Origin: Rhodophyticola sp. CCM32
GTDB taxonomy: Bacteria > Pseudomonadota > Alphaproteobacteria > Rhodobacterales > Rhodobacteraceae
Length of the DNA: 64,000 nt
Direction of reading: 5' to 3'
Assembly: GCF_004751985.1 (NCBI RefSeq)
Contig: NZ_CP038492.1
Span: 1,364,001-1,428,000, forward strand
Under the pieces are notes generated by a model, which saw only the letters and a list, made by a program, of their open reading frames with translations, had not been told where the DNA came from and did not search any database. Shown in pieces: positions 18,201 to 26,936 of this stretch; positions within the stretch are counted from its first letter, which is position 1; each line of letters opens with the position of its first letter. The position numbers and the translations under genes are program-made.

Positions 18201-18987
18201 AGGCTATACCCAGAAGGCGATTGTGGGTGGTCACAAGGTCTATCTGCGGACCGGTGAATATGGCGATGGCCAGTTGGGCGAGATTTTCATCGACATGCAT
18301 AAGGAAGGCGCCGGCTTCCGGGCGATGATGAACAATTTCGCCATCGCGGTCTCTGTCGGCCTGCAATATGGCGTGCCGCTGGAGGAATTCGTCGATGCCT
18401 TCACCTTCACCAAATTCGAACCCTCGGGCATGGTGCAGGGCAATGACTCGATCAAGAATGCCACCTCGATCCTCGATTACATCTTCCGCGAACTGGCGGT
18501 CAGCTATCTGGACCGCACCGATCTGGCCCATGTGAAACCCGAAGGCGAAAGCTTCGACAGTGTCGGCCGGGGGGTCGAGGAAGGCGTGTCGAATGTGACC
18601 GAGGTCAGCGAAACTGCCGCGTCGAAATCCCTGGAAGTGCTGAAACAGATCAGCTCCACCGGCTATCTGCGCAAACGGGTGCCGCAGGAATTGGTGGTGT
18701 TGCAGGGCGGGGCCGATACACAAGGCGCAGCGGTTGCCGAGGCGCAGCAGGATGCGGTGACGGCGTTGCAGACCCTGGTGCCTGAAACGGCATCATCCTC
18801 CACCATTGCGGCCATGGCAAACACCACTGTTGTGGCCACGGGCGAGGTGGGGATGGACGCGCGCACCAAGGCAAAGATGCAGGGCTATGAGGGCGAAGCC
18901 TGCGGTGAATGCGGGAATTACACGCTGGTCCGCAACGGGACCTGCATGAAATGCAACACCTGTGGGGCGACCTCGGGCTGTAGCTGA
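15280..18987 (+). CDS. nrdJ: Vitamin B12-dependent (class II) ribonucleotide reductase
   Basis: 1235 residues, the long NrdJ form. It reduces ribonucleotides to deoxyribonucleotides using adenosylcobalamin, so it works with or without oxygen. Visible hallmarks are the N-terminal [24 protein letters not shown] with the redox Cys, the [15 protein letters not shown] segment, the active-site NPCSEYMF, and [19 protein letters not shown]. The C-terminal tail carries paired cysteines ([18 protein letters not shown], then CGATSGC) used to re-reduce the active site or bind zinc. No intein interrupts it. A GGTTAGTTACAGAGGCAGCC leader precedes the ATG; a NrdR box lies about 180 bases upstream. Confidence 0.96.
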   Translation: MKIERRFTTEGADTYAGLDFTITSSEIRNPDGTIVFKLDAVEVPAGWSQVASDVIAQKYFRKAGVPAALRPVKEKGVPVFLQRHVADEKALEALPEDQRYGGETSAKQVFRRLAGAWAYWGWKGGYFSGEKAARAYFDEMQLMLARQMAAPNSPQWFNTGLHWAYGIDGPAQGHHYVDYKTGKLTKSSSSYEHPQPHACFIQGVKDDLVNDGGIMDLWVREARLFKYGSGTGTNFSHLRGEGENLSGGGKSSGLMGFLKIGDRAAGAIKSGGTTRRAAKMVIVDADHPDIEEFINWKVIEEQKVASIVAGSKMHEKMLNGIFEAIRTWDGALEDAVDPSANKSLKTAIRDAKTVAIPETYIKRVLDYAKQGHTSIEFPTYDTDWDSEAYSSVSGQNSNNSIRVTDAFLAAVENDENWDLINRINGTVSKTVKARDLWEKVGHAAWACADPGIQFHDTVNAWHTCPGDGAIRGSNPCSEYMFLDDTACNLASMNLLTFYHEGTFDAEGYIHATRLWTLTLEISVMMAQFPSKEIAQLSYDFRTLGLGYANIGGLLMNMGLGYDSPEGRALCGALTAIMTGVAYATSAEIASELGSFAGYERNREHMLRVMRNHRTAAYGRTEGYEDLAVKPVPLDQVHCPDPSLVALAKQAWDEALELGEKHGYRNAQSTVLAPTGTIGLVMDCDTTGVEPDFALVKFKKLAGGGYFKIINQSVPAALEGLGYSSSQIEEIVSYAVGHGTIGNAPGINHTALIGHGFGPAEIEKIEAALPSAFDIRFVFNQWTLGEEFCTQTLGIPAAQLNDPTFDMLRHLGFSKADIDAANDHVCGTMTLEGAPFLKDAHLSIFDCANPCGKKGKRFLSVDSHIYMMAAAQSFISGAISKTINMPNDATIEDCQKAYELSWSLGVKANALYRDGSKLSQPLAAALVEDDEDAAEVLESGNTMEKAQVLAEKIIEKVVIKEVIRAHREKLPERRKGYTQKAIVGGHKVYLRTGEYGDGQLGEIFIDMHKEGAGFRAMMNNFAIAVSVGLQYGVPLEEFVDAFTFTKFEPSGMVQGNDSIKNATSILDYIFRELAVSYLDRTDLAHVKPEGESFDSVGRGVEEGVSNVTEVSETAASKSLEVLKQISSTGYLRKRVPQELVVLQGGADTQGAAVAEAQQDAVTALQTLVPETASSSTIAAMANTTVVATGEVGMDARTKAKMQGYEGEACGECGNYTLVRNGTCMKCNTCGATSGCS

Positions 18988-19172
18988 TGACGGAGATTGA
19001 GGGGGTGGGGCAGAGACAGCCTCCGTGCCACCCCTGCTATACGGTTGACCAGAAAGGACAGGCCGAGGATAGGACATGAAAAAGGACTGATGTTGGGGCA
19101 TTCACAACATAATTAACACTTATGCTGTGAGATGAGACCTCTACGACAGTTGACCAGCAAGGAGTATTCCAC

Positions 19173-19529
19173 ATGCCACAGCTCGCTGATGGAACATATG
19201 TAGTGTCCTTCGAAAGCAGCCTTGGCGCTTTCGGGGGTGGAACGGTGATGATTAAGGGCTACCGCATTTCGGGTGGTGATATTGGTTACCTCTACGAAGG
19301 GCAGCTGGAAGAATCCGGGGATGATTTGGTTGGCCATGTAAAAGTGACGCAGCATGACAAGACCATGGAGTCGGTCTTCGGCGACATTGAACAGTTCGAC
19401 ATCGACCTGAAAGGCCGGGTGATTGATGATCGCGGCATTTTCAAAGGGGCCGTTGCCGGATTTCCGATGTTTCAGCTGACCGTTCGGCTGGACCTTCACG
19501 AGAAGGTGGGCGGTGCTGCGGTGATATAA
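19173..19529 (+). CDS. GrlR-family regulatory protein
   Basis: 118 residues. The pattern GTYVVSFESSLGAFGGGTVMI, RISGGDIGYLYEGQLEE and a second strand-rich half resembles the GrlR beta-barrel family, first known as a repressor partner in enterobacterial type III secretion. Homologues in alphaproteobacteria are usually orphans without such secretion genes, as here, so the name only gives a fold. AAGGAG stands before the ATG. It is followed by a strong terminator. Confidence 0.6.
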   Translation: MPQLADGTYVVSFESSLGAFGGGTVMIKGYRISGGDIGYLYEGQLEESGDDLVGHVKVTQHDKTMESVFGDIEQFDIDLKGRVIDDRGIFKGAVAGFPMFQLTVRLDLHEKVGGAAVI

Positions 19530-19659
19530 GATCGGGGCTTTCCTCCGTGCCCGGAGGTGATGCCCTGTAACACGGGGTGGGTGCGCTCGCCCCTTGCGCG
19601 GTTCAGGCCGCAGGCAGAAACCGGGCGGTATATAAAGAGTGAGCCTGAACAGCGAAACT

Positions 19660-19687
19660 GGGGGAGCTATTGCTCCCCCTTTTTCTT
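19660..19687 (+). terminator. Rho-independent terminator
   Basis: The stem GGGGGAGC/GCTCCCCC with a short ATT-type loop is followed by TTTTTC. It lies between the GrlR gene and convergent znuA and most likely ends the former. Confidence 0.8.
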
Positions 19688-19735
19688 TGTGCAGACGCGT
19701 GAGGGGAGATGCCGGGGCAGTTCCCCCGAAACACC

Positions 19736-20881
19736 CTATTCCAGGCAGGATGTCAGGTGATCTGTGAGGTTCCGCAACAGTTGCGGATAGAGATCGGGAC
19801 CAGGCTCAAGATCGGCACCAAGCGGGTCAAGAACGCCAATTTCGGCATGGGTGCCCTGAAAGACCGTTTCAATCAGACCCGGGTTGAACTGTGGTTCAGA
19901 GAAGGCGCAGGTCACGTCAAGTTCGGTCACCTTGTCGCGGATTTCGGCAATCCGTGCCGGGCTTGGGTCCGAGGCATCGCCAAATGAAATAGAGCCGGTG
20001 GCCGATAAATCGAACCTGTGCTCGAAATACTGATAGGCATCGTGAAAGACGATGAAGCTGGTTCCGCGGAACCCGTCGAGATCATGGTCTATATCGTGGA
20101 TCAGATCGCTGAGATCGGATTTGGCGGCGGCTGCATTCGCGGCATAGATATCTGCATGTTCCGGGTCCAGCTCGGCGAGATGTGTGGCAATCACATCAAG
20201 CCAGATCCGGGCGTTTTGCGGGTCAAGCCAGGCATGGGGATCAAGGCCGTCATGTTCGTGGTCATGGCCCGCATGTTCCGCGTGATCTGCATGGTCCTCA
20301 TGACCAGCGTGTTCCGCATGTGCGTCATGCTCTTCGTGGTCGTCATGATCCTCATGGTCTTCGTGATCGGCGTGTTCGTCATGGTGCGCATGGTCGTCAT
20401 GGTCTTCGTGATCGGCGTGTTCCGAATGCGCGTCATGCTCTTCATGCCCTTCGTCTTCATGGGCGTGATCCTCGTGTGCATCCTCGTCGTGATGGTCTTC
20501 ATCCCCGTGGTCATGCGCCTCAAAGGTCGCTCCCTCGCGGAATGCCAGCCTTGTCGTGCCTTCTGTCTCAATAAGTTCGATCGCTTCGGCATTCTCGGTC
20601 AGGGCGTTGATGGGGCCTGTTAAAAAGGGCGTCAGGCTTTCGCTGACCCAGAAAACGATATCAGCGTTCTGAAGCGCCTGTGCGTCGGACGGGCGAAGAG
20701 AATACCCATGCGGGGAGGCGCCGGGCTGAAGGATCAGATCCGGGGTGCCGACCCCCTCCATGACCGTTGCAACCAGAGAATGAACGGGCGGGATATCTAC
20801 TGCGACGGAAGGCACTTCAGCCGCCGCAGCCGCCGTCAGGGCGAGCGTGGATACCGTTCCGTAGACAAGTAATTTTCGCAT
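19736..20881 (-). CDS. znuA: High-affinity zinc ABC transporter substrate-binding protein ZnuA
   Basis: 381 residues with a signal peptide (MRKLLVYGTVSTLALTAAAAA). Periplasmic zinc receptor. Zinc-ligand segments are visible: PVHSLVA, PHGYSLRPSD, the DPHAWLDPQNA motif and FHDAYQYFEHRF. A very long charged loop at about residues 121-211 contains 31 histidines with Asp/Glu, much longer than in typical ZnuA, and may store or sense zinc. Two Zur-like boxes precede the gene. The permease and ATPase genes that should partner it are not nearby. Confidence 0.93.
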   Translation of the reverse strand: MRKLLVYGTVSTLALTAAAAAEVPSVAVDIPPVHSLVATVMEGVGTPDLILQPGASPHGYSLRPSDAQALQNADIVFWVSESLTPFLTGPINALTENAEAIELIETEGTTRLAFREGATFEAHDHGDEDHHDEDAHEDHAHEDEGHEEHDAHSEHADHEDHDDHAHHDEHADHEDHEDHDDHEEHDAHAEHAGHEDHADHAEHAGHDHEHDGLDPHAWLDPQNARIWLDVIATHLAELDPEHADIYAANAAAAKSDLSDLIHDIDHDLDGFRGTSFIVFHDAYQYFEHRFDLSATGSISFGDASDPSPARIAEIRDKVTELDVTCAFSEPQFNPGLIETVFQGTHAEIGVLDPLGADLEPGPDLYPQLLRNLTDHLTSCLE

Positions 20882-20901
20882 GGTGTTCTCCGCATTCGTA
20901 T

Positions 20902-20942
20902 GTGATGTTATAATCTCATATATGTAATGTTATTCCATTACA
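20902..20942. promoter_or_regulatory. Two Zur-like operators between znuA and zur
   Basis: TGTAATGTTATTCCATTACA (20923-20942) is a 20-bp palindrome with TGTAATG/CATTACA arms. A second, weaker site, GTGATGTTATAATCTCAT, lies at 20902-20919. Both share the ATGTTAT core of alphaproteobacterial Zur boxes and sit in the divergent promoter. Confidence 0.75.
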
Positions 20943-20972
20943 ATATACGACCAGAGAAGGAGCACTCTTGTG

Positions 20973-21455
20973 ATGACGGTCGGGTTCGAAACACATGATC
21001 ACAAGGCTTGTATCGACGATATGACTGCCGTCGCAGAGGCCTATTGTACTAGAAATAAACTGAAATTCACACCAACCCGGCGCCGGGTGCTTGAAATCCT
21101 GTTGGAGGAACACAAAGCAATCGGCGCGTACGATATCCTTGATCATCTAGTCAGAGAGGGGCGTGGTTCACAACCTCCTATTGCCTATCGGGCGTTGGAT
21201 TTTCTGGTGAAACATGGCTTTGTCCATAAGATTGAGCGGTTAAACGCCTATATCGCCTGCGCGCACCCCCACGAGAACCATTCTCCGGCTTTCATGATCT
21301 GCCGCGTGTGCGATTCGGTGGCCGAAGCCTGCTCTGTTCCGTCCAAGGGAATATTGGGGCAAGCCGCGCGGGATGTGGGGTTTCGGATCGAACGCACAGT
21401 GGTCGAGGCGGAAGGTGTCTGCCCCAAATGTGCTGACGTCGCAGGCGTTGCCTGA
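20973..21455 (+). CDS. zur: Fur-family zinc uptake regulator Zur
   Basis: 160 residues. The winged-helix N-terminal domain (KFTPTRRRVLEILLEEHKAI, PPIAYRALDFLVKHG) is followed by a metal-binding dimerisation domain with a CxxC pair (CRVCDSV), an HPHENHSP segment and a C-terminal CPKC, which builds the structural zinc site. It represses zinc-uptake genes when zinc is sufficient. AGAAGGAG precedes the start; a GTG three bases earlier is also possible. Placement next to znuA and Zur boxes identifies it as Zur rather than Fur. In related genomes znuC and znuB often follow; here they do not. Confidence 0.9.
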   Translation: MTVGFETHDHKACIDDMTAVAEAYCTRNKLKFTPTRRRVLEILLEEHKAIGAYDILDHLVREGRGSQPPIAYRALDFLVKHGFVHKIERLNAYIACAHPHENHSPAFMICRVCDSVAEACSVPSKGILGQAARDVGFRIERTVVEAEGVCPKCADVAGVA

Positions 21456-21515
21456 CCTCGGTCAAGATTGCACTCACTGTATGTGGTCTTCCGGCTCCCC
21501 CACCTGCTCCGCCTC

Positions 21516-21812
21516 TCAAACCCGCTGTGCGGCGGGGTGATCATACCCCCAGGTTTTGCGGGCATCCTTTGCGATCTGTCGCTGTTCCACCCGGGTGAGA
21601 ACCTGTTTTGCCCGGGCCGTATCCCCGCCACAGCTTTTCAAAGCCTGACGCCAGGCGCGCAGGGTTGAGCGTGGAGACCAGGGCAGTGTGGCCTCGGCGA
21701 CCCATAGGCGCAGCTCGGCAGGAAGACGGTCATAAGCCGCCATAGAGTCAGTGACCCGACCCCGTCTTCTGAAAGATGTTCTGCCAAGATTGGATTTGGG
21801 TTTGGCTGTCAT
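21516..21812 (-). CDS. DUF6525-like small protein
   Basis: 98 residues, basic and tryptophan-containing: RTSFRRRGRVTDSMAAYDRL, then LRLWVAEATLPWSPRSTLRAW. This pattern matches the short DUF6525 family of Rhodobacterales as I remember it. No function is known. It lies directly after the DUF1826 gene (no gap), so it is the third gene of a Zur-controlled operon. Confidence 0.65.
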   Translation of the reverse strand: MTAKPKSNLGRTSFRRRGRVTDSMAAYDRLPAELRLWVAEATLPWSPRSTLRAWRQALKSCGGDTARAKQVLTRVEQRQIAKDARKTWGYDHPAAQRV

Positions 21813-22436
21813 TCATTCTGTCTCCGGCATGTCGATCACCAGAAGCAGGCGGGTCTCGCCGGTGCCATCAATCGGGGGAGACCGATGCACCACACCGGAA
21901 TGGTCCGGCCCGGGCCAGAGCATGCCACGGAACAGACCCACAGCTCTGACAGGCATCGCCTCAACAGGGTCCGGGTCTGCCCCCGGCCGGACCAGGCCAT
22001 ATTCCGTGCCCCGTCCGCGATAGGTGCACAGCAATCGCGCGGGCACATTGTCCAGATGGAATTTCCTGCAGGCATTCCCGGTCACAACATCCAGACGAAG
22101 CCGGACCTGATCGGTCTGCATCACCCGGGCAAAAGACGTGGCAAGCATCGCTACATCATTTGCCAGCATGCGCTGCCCCTGACCGTCTGGCAGCCCCTGT
22201 GCCTGACAGGTGGCGCGGACAGTATCCGCAACAGTTTCAGGGGCGATTTGCAGACGCAGCCGGGGAAGTCTGGCGGGGCTGACCGTGTCGATCCAGGTCT
22301 GGAACAGGGGGTTTTCACCGCGCCGCCAGATCGCAGCGGCGCAACCCGGAGACCGGATTTCCTCCAGAATGTCAGGCGTCTGCCCGTCCAGAATCCCGCG
22401 GGCGATACGCAGTGATGTGGCACTTTGTGCGCTCAT
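21813..22436 (-). CDS. DUF1826 domain-containing protein
   Basis: 207 residues. The family signature is the [21 protein letters not shown] segment, which looks like an iron- or metal-enzyme-like core (His and Asp close together), and later GVVHRSPP. The gene overlaps the COG0523 GTPase by four bases (ATGA), and DUF1826 genes are known to travel with that GTPase, so it is probably a client or partner in low-zinc metal handling. The biochemical role is unknown. Confidence 0.8.
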   Translation of the reverse strand: MSAQSATSLRIARGILDGQTPDILEEIRSPGCAAAIWRRGENPLFQTWIDTVSPARLPRLRLQIAPETVADTVRATCQAQGLPDGQGQRMLANDVAMLATSFARVMQTDQVRLRLDVVTGNACRKFHLDNVPARLLCTYRGRGTEYGLVRPGADPDPVEAMPVRAVGLFRGMLWPGPDHSGVVHRSPPIDGTGETRLLLVIDMPETE

Positions 22437-23653
22437 GCTGCCTCGGGCGCGCGCCGCCAGTTCGGAAACGGGTCGGGCAGGTCTGTATTGGCATTGGGGT
22501 CAAACTCTGTCTCGCTGCCCACAAGGGCCGCGTCCAGCGCCGATGTGATCGCCGTTTTGTCCATGCCGGCACCGATGAACACCAGTTCCTGCCGACGGTC
22601 GCCAAAGGGCTCCTGCCAGTGCTGCTTGAGATAGGCCACAGCCTGCGGGTGATCCGGCCAGCGGTCTGTCGGTACGGTGGCCCACCACATGCCCAGGGGT
22701 TTGATACTGCTTAAAGCCCCGGCCAAAGAAAACTCGGCCAGCCAGTCGGGCCGTGTCGCCACCCAGAAATGCCCCTTGGCGCGGATGACGCCGGGCAGGG
22801 GGGCATTGAGAACGTCATGAACCTTCTGCGGGTGAAAGGGCCGCCGCGCCCGATACACAAAAGAAGACACCCCGTATTCTTCGGTCTCAGGGATATGATC
22901 TGCAAACCCGTACAGTTCTTTCGCCCAAAGCGGGTGATCATGGGCGGTGTCAAAGTCAAACAGGCCGGTATCGAAAATCCGGTTCTGCGCGACTTTGCCA
23001 AAATCCGTTTCGATGATCTGCGCATCGGGGTTGAGAGAGGTGATGATCGTCCGGGCCGCCTCCCGGGTATCGGGCCCTGCATCGCTGATCTTGTTCAGCA
23101 CCACCACATCGGAAAACTCGATCTGATCCACAAGAAGATCCACCAATGTGCGGTTGTCTTCATCGCCCAGGCTTTCGCCCCTGTCCTTGAGGAAATCATG
23201 ACTGGAATAGTCATTCAGCAGATTGACCGTATCGACCACGGTGACCATCGTGTCGAGCCGCGCGATATCGCACAGGCTGTCGCCGGCCTCGTCGCGAAAT
23301 TCGAAGGTTGCCGCGACGGGCAGGGGTTCGGATATCCCGGTGGATTCGATCAGCAGATAATCGAACCGGTTTTCATCCGCCAGCCGCCGCACCTCCTGCA
23401 AAAGATCGTCGCGCAGGGTGCAGCAGATACAGCCATTGGTCATCTCGACCAGTTTTTCCTCTGTATGGCTGAGATCGGCACCGCCATCGCGCACCAGATC
23501 CGCGTCGATATTGACCTCGGACATGTCATTGACGATGACCGCAACCTTGCGGCCCTGCCGGTTGTTCAGCACATCGTTCAGAAGTGTGGTTTTCCCTGCG
23601 CCGAGAAAACCAGAGAGGACGGTGACGGGCAATCGCGTGTCTTTCGCGGGCAT
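22433..23653 (-). CDS. COG0523/CobW-family GTPase, zinc metallochaperone-like
   Basis: 406 residues. The P-loop ([19 protein letters not shown]), the metal-binding CxCC motif ([13 protein letters not shown]), the Walker B-like ESTGISEP and the NKISD guanine motif define a COG0523 G3E GTPase. The C-terminal CobW_C domain starts at about residue 265. A Zur-like box lies 14 bases before the start, so this is most likely a ZigA/YeiR-type chaperone delivering zinc under zinc starvation rather than cobalt-chelatase CobW. It heads an operon with DUF1826 and DUF6525 genes. Confidence 0.88.
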   Translation of the reverse strand: MPAKDTRLPVTVLSGFLGAGKTTLLNDVLNNRQGRKVAVIVNDMSEVNIDADLVRDGGADLSHTEEKLVEMTNGCICCTLRDDLLQEVRRLADENRFDYLLIESTGISEPLPVAATFEFRDEAGDSLCDIARLDTMVTVVDTVNLLNDYSSHDFLKDRGESLGDEDNRTLVDLLVDQIEFSDVVVLNKISDAGPDTREAARTIITSLNPDAQIIETDFGKVAQNRIFDTGLFDFDTAHDHPLWAKELYGFADHIPETEEYGVSSFVYRARRPFHPQKVHDVLNAPLPGVIRAKGHFWVATRPDWLAEFSLAGALSSIKPLGMWWATVPTDRWPDHPQAVAYLKQHWQEPFGDRRQELVFIGAGMDKTAITSALDAALVGSETEFDPNANTDLPDPFPNWRRAPEAA

Positions 23654-23666
23654 AGCTTCCCTCCAT

Positions 23667-23684
23667 GATATGTAATATCATTAC
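23667..23684. promoter_or_regulatory. Zur-like operator of the GTPase operon
   Basis: GATATGTAATATCATTAC aligns with the znuA/zur box (13 of 18 positions with GTAATGTTATTCCATTAC) and contains two overlapping palindromes. It is 14 bases upstream of the GTPase start, so binding should block transcription. Confidence 0.65.
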
Positions 23685-23861
23685 ACTATAGAGAGAGGGG
23701 TGATACCTCTGCAAGCGCGAACTGACCCTTATGGGTTGAAGAGAAGGGGTTTTCTGAACCCGTGCCTGGTGTTCCGTCGCTATTTCCCCATCCATGGCGG
23801 GGTTTCTGCATCGGCCTGATTTATAAAAATGAATTCAGATTCAGTGTGTTACAAGAAGGTT

Positions 23862-25133
23862 TCAGGGTCCGGTCCGGGCCAGATGCGCAGCCCCGACGCT
23901 GGCCTCGCCGGAGGCACCGGCAAGAATCGGCCGGGCCAGATGCCGGTGCCGCAGCTTTGACCACACGGCATTTGCAGCCCCGCCACCGCAGGTGAAAACC
24001 CGTTGCGGATACGGCGCGCCAAGGCTGGAAAGCCTGTCATAGGCCTGCCGTTCAATGCGGGCCATCCCATCAAGCATACCGTAAAGAAACGCCTCGGGCC
24101 GGGTCGGGCGGGGTGTCAATCGGGGGGCAAGCATCGGGTCATTGACCGGAAACCGCTCCCCGGGTTTCAAAAGCGGATAATAGGCAAGCGGGCAGGGGGT
24201 GGAGATGTCGATCCTGCTGCTCAGCATCTCCAGCTCTGCCGGGGAGAAGTAATGCGCCAGAACCGCGCCCCCGGTGTTGGAGGCCCCGCCTGCCAGCCAT
24301 CGACCATGCAGACGGTGGCTGTAAACCCCCGATGCAGCATCGTCGACCCGCGTATCCGACAGCAGCTTGATCGCAAGGGTGGACCCCAGAGATGTCACCG
24401 CGTCGCCGGTTTCCGACGCGCCGCCGGCGATGAAGGCCGCGATACTGTCGGTTGTGCCCGCATGGACCCTGAGACCGGGGCGAAACCCCAGTGTCGTTGC
24501 CAGGGCGGGCGCGATCAGACCCACCACATCGCCGGGCCGGTGAATATCGGGCAGGGTGGCGACCCGCACACCGGCTGCGGCAAACCAGTCGGGCCAGCTT
24601 TGGCTTTCCGGGTCAAAACCGAGTTTCAGGGCGTTATTGTCATCTGATCCGACAGGGGTGCCGCACAGGCAGGCCGCCACGTAATCGGCCTGATGCAGCA
24701 GGTGCCGCCCGTGACCGGCCGCATCCAGTGCCTGAAGGCGCAGCATCCGCGCCAATGCGGAATTGGCCCCCAAGGTGATCGACCCGGGATCGGCATATTC
24801 CGCGATCCGGCGGGCCTCGGCCTCGAACCCGGCGGAATTATACATCAGGGCATCGGTCACCGGTGTCAGGGCGTCATCCACCAGAACCATCGTGCCCGAG
24901 GTGCCGTCGCAGGCCAGATCGGTGATCTCGTCCGGGTTGCGCCCAATCCGGCGCAGGGCCGCGATTTGCGCCGTCAGGCAGTGATGGACCGCCTGCCACC
25001 AGAGGCGCGCGTCCATCCTGTTGCCCGGTTGCGGCGGATGTGCCCCCCTTGCGGTGCTGATGACAGCGCCATCGGCATCAATCACCGCCATGCGCACCCC
25101 GGATGTGCCGATATCAATCCCGAGGCTCAGCAT
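23862..25133 (-). CDS. FGGY-family carbohydrate kinase
   Basis: 423 residues with the two actin-fold domains of sugar kinases. The N-terminal phosphate loop is SLGIDIGTSGVRMAVIDADG; ACDGTSGTMVLVD, the domain-two GTTDSIAAFIAGG and TSLGSTLAIKLL, and the late GGGAANAVWSKL follow. The short form with DGTSGTMV resembles D-ribulose/xylulose-type kinases, but the sugar cannot be set from sequence alone. The start at 25133 leaves two bases after the aldolase stop. It is the last gene of a four-gene operon with lactonase, HAD hydrolase and aldolase. Confidence 0.85.
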   Translation of the reverse strand: MLSLGIDIGTSGVRMAVIDADGAVISTARGAHPPQPGNRMDARLWWQAVHHCLTAQIAALRRIGRNPDEITDLACDGTSGTMVLVDDALTPVTDALMYNSAGFEAEARRIAEYADPGSITLGANSALARMLRLQALDAAGHGRHLLHQADYVAACLCGTPVGSDDNNALKLGFDPESQSWPDWFAAAGVRVATLPDIHRPGDVVGLIAPALATTLGFRPGLRVHAGTTDSIAAFIAGGASETGDAVTSLGSTLAIKLLSDTRVDDAASGVYSHRLHGRWLAGGASNTGGAVLAHYFSPAELEMLSSRIDISTPCPLAYYPLLKPGERFPVNDPMLAPRLTPRPTRPEAFLYGMLDGMARIERQAYDRLSSLGAPYPQRVFTCGGGAANAVWSKLRHRHLARPILAGASGEASVGAAHLARTGP

Positions 25134-25135
25134 GA

Positions 25136-26113
25136 TCAGCGCGCCGCCAGTGCTTGCCGGTATTTCTCTGCATCCCAGTTCAGCAGGCTTTGTTCGGCCT
25201 CCGGTCCGATCGGGTCCGGCTCCCAATCCGGGGGGAGGCGGGTCAGCAGATCACTTAGACATTGCACCATGGCGCGTTGGGCCGGGGTGGCTTCGTGTTT
25301 TACCGCGATACCCTGACCCGGCACCATCAGCGCCGGGCTGGTCGCAACCGGGGATTGTGGCAAGGCCGGACCCAGAAACACCACATGATCGGGGTAATAA
25401 GACCCGGCCAGGGACAGAGAGGTCAGGCGCGGATCCATGGCCAGCCGTGCCGCTGCCGGGTGCCAGTCATAGCCTTCGGGTGCGGCGGTTTCCGGTGCGG
25501 GCGCGGGGGCTGCCAATGGCGGCATGGACAGCCGGGTCTCAACTTCCTCCATCAATGCGGCGACCCCGGCGACATCGGCCCCGGCCACGATCAGCCCATG
25601 ATTTGCCAACAGGATGATCTGCGTCTCAGGCGTGATCTGCGCGATGATTTCCCGGGTCAGGGGCAGGCCCGGCTTGCGGTAGGGCACTGAGGCAAAAGGC
25701 AACCCGTCCAGTTTTTGCCTTGCGGCGGCCAGACCTGTGGGGCCGACCATATGGGTCAGGGTGGCAATCGAATGGGTGTGGACGACCACGGCCCAGTCAA
25801 GGATCGCGTGAAAGGTTGTTTCGATCGAGGGGCGCAGCCTGATCGCCGGGTCTATGACCGTGTCCTTGCAACTGCCATCGCCCGCGCCTGTTGCCTCGGC
25901 CCGGGCGGCGGCCAGATCAACCTCGACAAAGATCGGTTTGACTTCCGCATCGGCCAGTTCGGTGCCCGAGGCCTTGATCCACATCGTGTCGCCGGATTTG
26001 GCCGACGTGTTGCCACCGGGCCCCTGCACGCGCAGCGGGTTCTGACCGCAGCGGGCCGAGAGGTTCAGGAATTCAGCGCTTGGAGGATGAGTCATCGGAT
26101 CAGGCCACTTCAT
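25136..26113 (-). CDS. Class II aldolase/adducin family protein
   Basis: 325 residues. The N-terminal two thirds is a zinc-dependent class II aldolase domain: GPGGNTSAKSGDTMWIKASGTEL, VVHTHSIATLTH (two metal His) and LLANHGLIVAG (third His). It then has a roughly 110-residue C-terminal extension of unclear role. It would cleave or epimerise a phosphorylated sugar made by the adjacent kinase. A second ATG at 26095 is an alternative start; no strong ribosome-binding site favours either. Confidence 0.85.
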   Translation of the reverse strand: MKWPDPMTHPPSAEFLNLSARCGQNPLRVQGPGGNTSAKSGDTMWIKASGTELADAEVKPIFVEVDLAAARAEATGAGDGSCKDTVIDPAIRLRPSIETTFHAILDWAVVVHTHSIATLTHMVGPTGLAAARQKLDGLPFASVPYRKPGLPLTREIIAQITPETQIILLANHGLIVAGADVAGVAALMEEVETRLSMPPLAAPAPAPETAAPEGYDWHPAAARLAMDPRLTSLSLAGSYYPDHVVFLGPALPQSPVATSPALMVPGQGIAVKHEATPAQRAMVQCLSDLLTRLPPDWEPDPIGPEAEQSLLNWDAEKYRQALAAR

Positions 26114-26116
26114 ACA

Positions 26117-26932
26117 TCATGTAATCGGGGAGGGGGAATTGGCCGCGCGCGCCAGATCTGCCGGTGTCGCGCCTCCGGCAAAGGCCTTGCGGTACAGCCC
26201 GCCCTGAATGAAGACAGACCGCCAGCCGGCTTTGGCCGCCCCGGTGATGTCATGTTCCAGACTGTCCCCGATCATCAAAATCCGCCTCGGCGGCAGGTCA
26301 AGCTGTCGGCGCAATGCTTCGAAAACCGGCAGATGCGGCTTGCCGTAATAGATCACCTTACCCCCCTGATCAGCATATTCCCGCGCCAGGGCACCGGGGG
26401 AAAGCTGCATCATCCCATCGGCGCGGGGGGAGGAGATATCGGGGTTGGTGCAATAGACCGGCAGGCCCTGCGTCAGCGCCTGCTGCATCCGCGCGCGCGC
26501 CTCCGCCCCGTCGCTGCCTTCGGGCAGACCCATCAGCAGCACCGCCTCCGCCAGTTCGGGATCATCGGCAAACCTCACCTCCAGACCCGCGCCCCAGATC
26601 CGGGCATCGCCAGGGTTTGCCACGATCGGCAGAAAGGCGCGATGGGGCACATGCCCGGCGGCCACGTCCAGCCAGAATGCCTCGCCCGAGGTCATCACCG
26701 TTTCAAACACCCCGTCGCCAAACCCGAAAGCGGCCAGTCGGCTGGCATTGGCCTCCGCCCGTTTGCCGGAATTGGACAACACTGCCAGGCGGCAGCCGTT
26801 ATGCCGCAAAGCTGCCACCACATCAGGGGCCGCGCCATAGGCCGTCTGCCCGTTATGCAACACACCCCATTGATCGAAGACCAGCGCATCAAATTGATCC
26901 GCCACCAAGGACAGGCTTGCGATGGCCTGCAT
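26117..26932 (-). CDS. HAD-superfamily hydrolase (TIGR01459-like, class IIA)
   Basis: 271 residues. Motif I reads DALVFDQWGVLHNG, with the nucleophile Asp but Trp where most HAD phosphatases have the second Asp, a pattern I recall for this subfamily. Motif II is AVLSNSGKR, and motifs III/IV are YYGKPHLPVFE and MIGDSLEHDITGA. It probably removes phosphate from a sugar phosphate or nucleotide. The start at 26932 matches the usual N-terminus (MQAIASLSLVADQFDAL) and lies four bases after the previous stop. Confidence 0.8.
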   Translation of the reverse strand: MQAIASLSLVADQFDALVFDQWGVLHNGQTAYGAAPDVVAALRHNGCRLAVLSNSGKRAEANASRLAAFGFGDGVFETVMTSGEAFWLDVAAGHVPHRAFLPIVANPGDARIWGAGLEVRFADDPELAEAVLLMGLPEGSDGAEARARMQQALTQGLPVYCTNPDISSPRADGMMQLSPGALAREYADQGGKVIYYGKPHLPVFEALRRQLDLPPRRILMIGDSLEHDITGAAKAGWRSVFIQGGLYRKAFAGGATPADLARAANSPSPIT

Positions 26933-26936
26933 CGGA

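Noticed and set aside
19002-19034. GGGGTGG/CCACCCC stem after nrdJ as terminator
   Set aside because: The stem is possible but the loop is long and no T-run follows, so I did not list it as a terminator.
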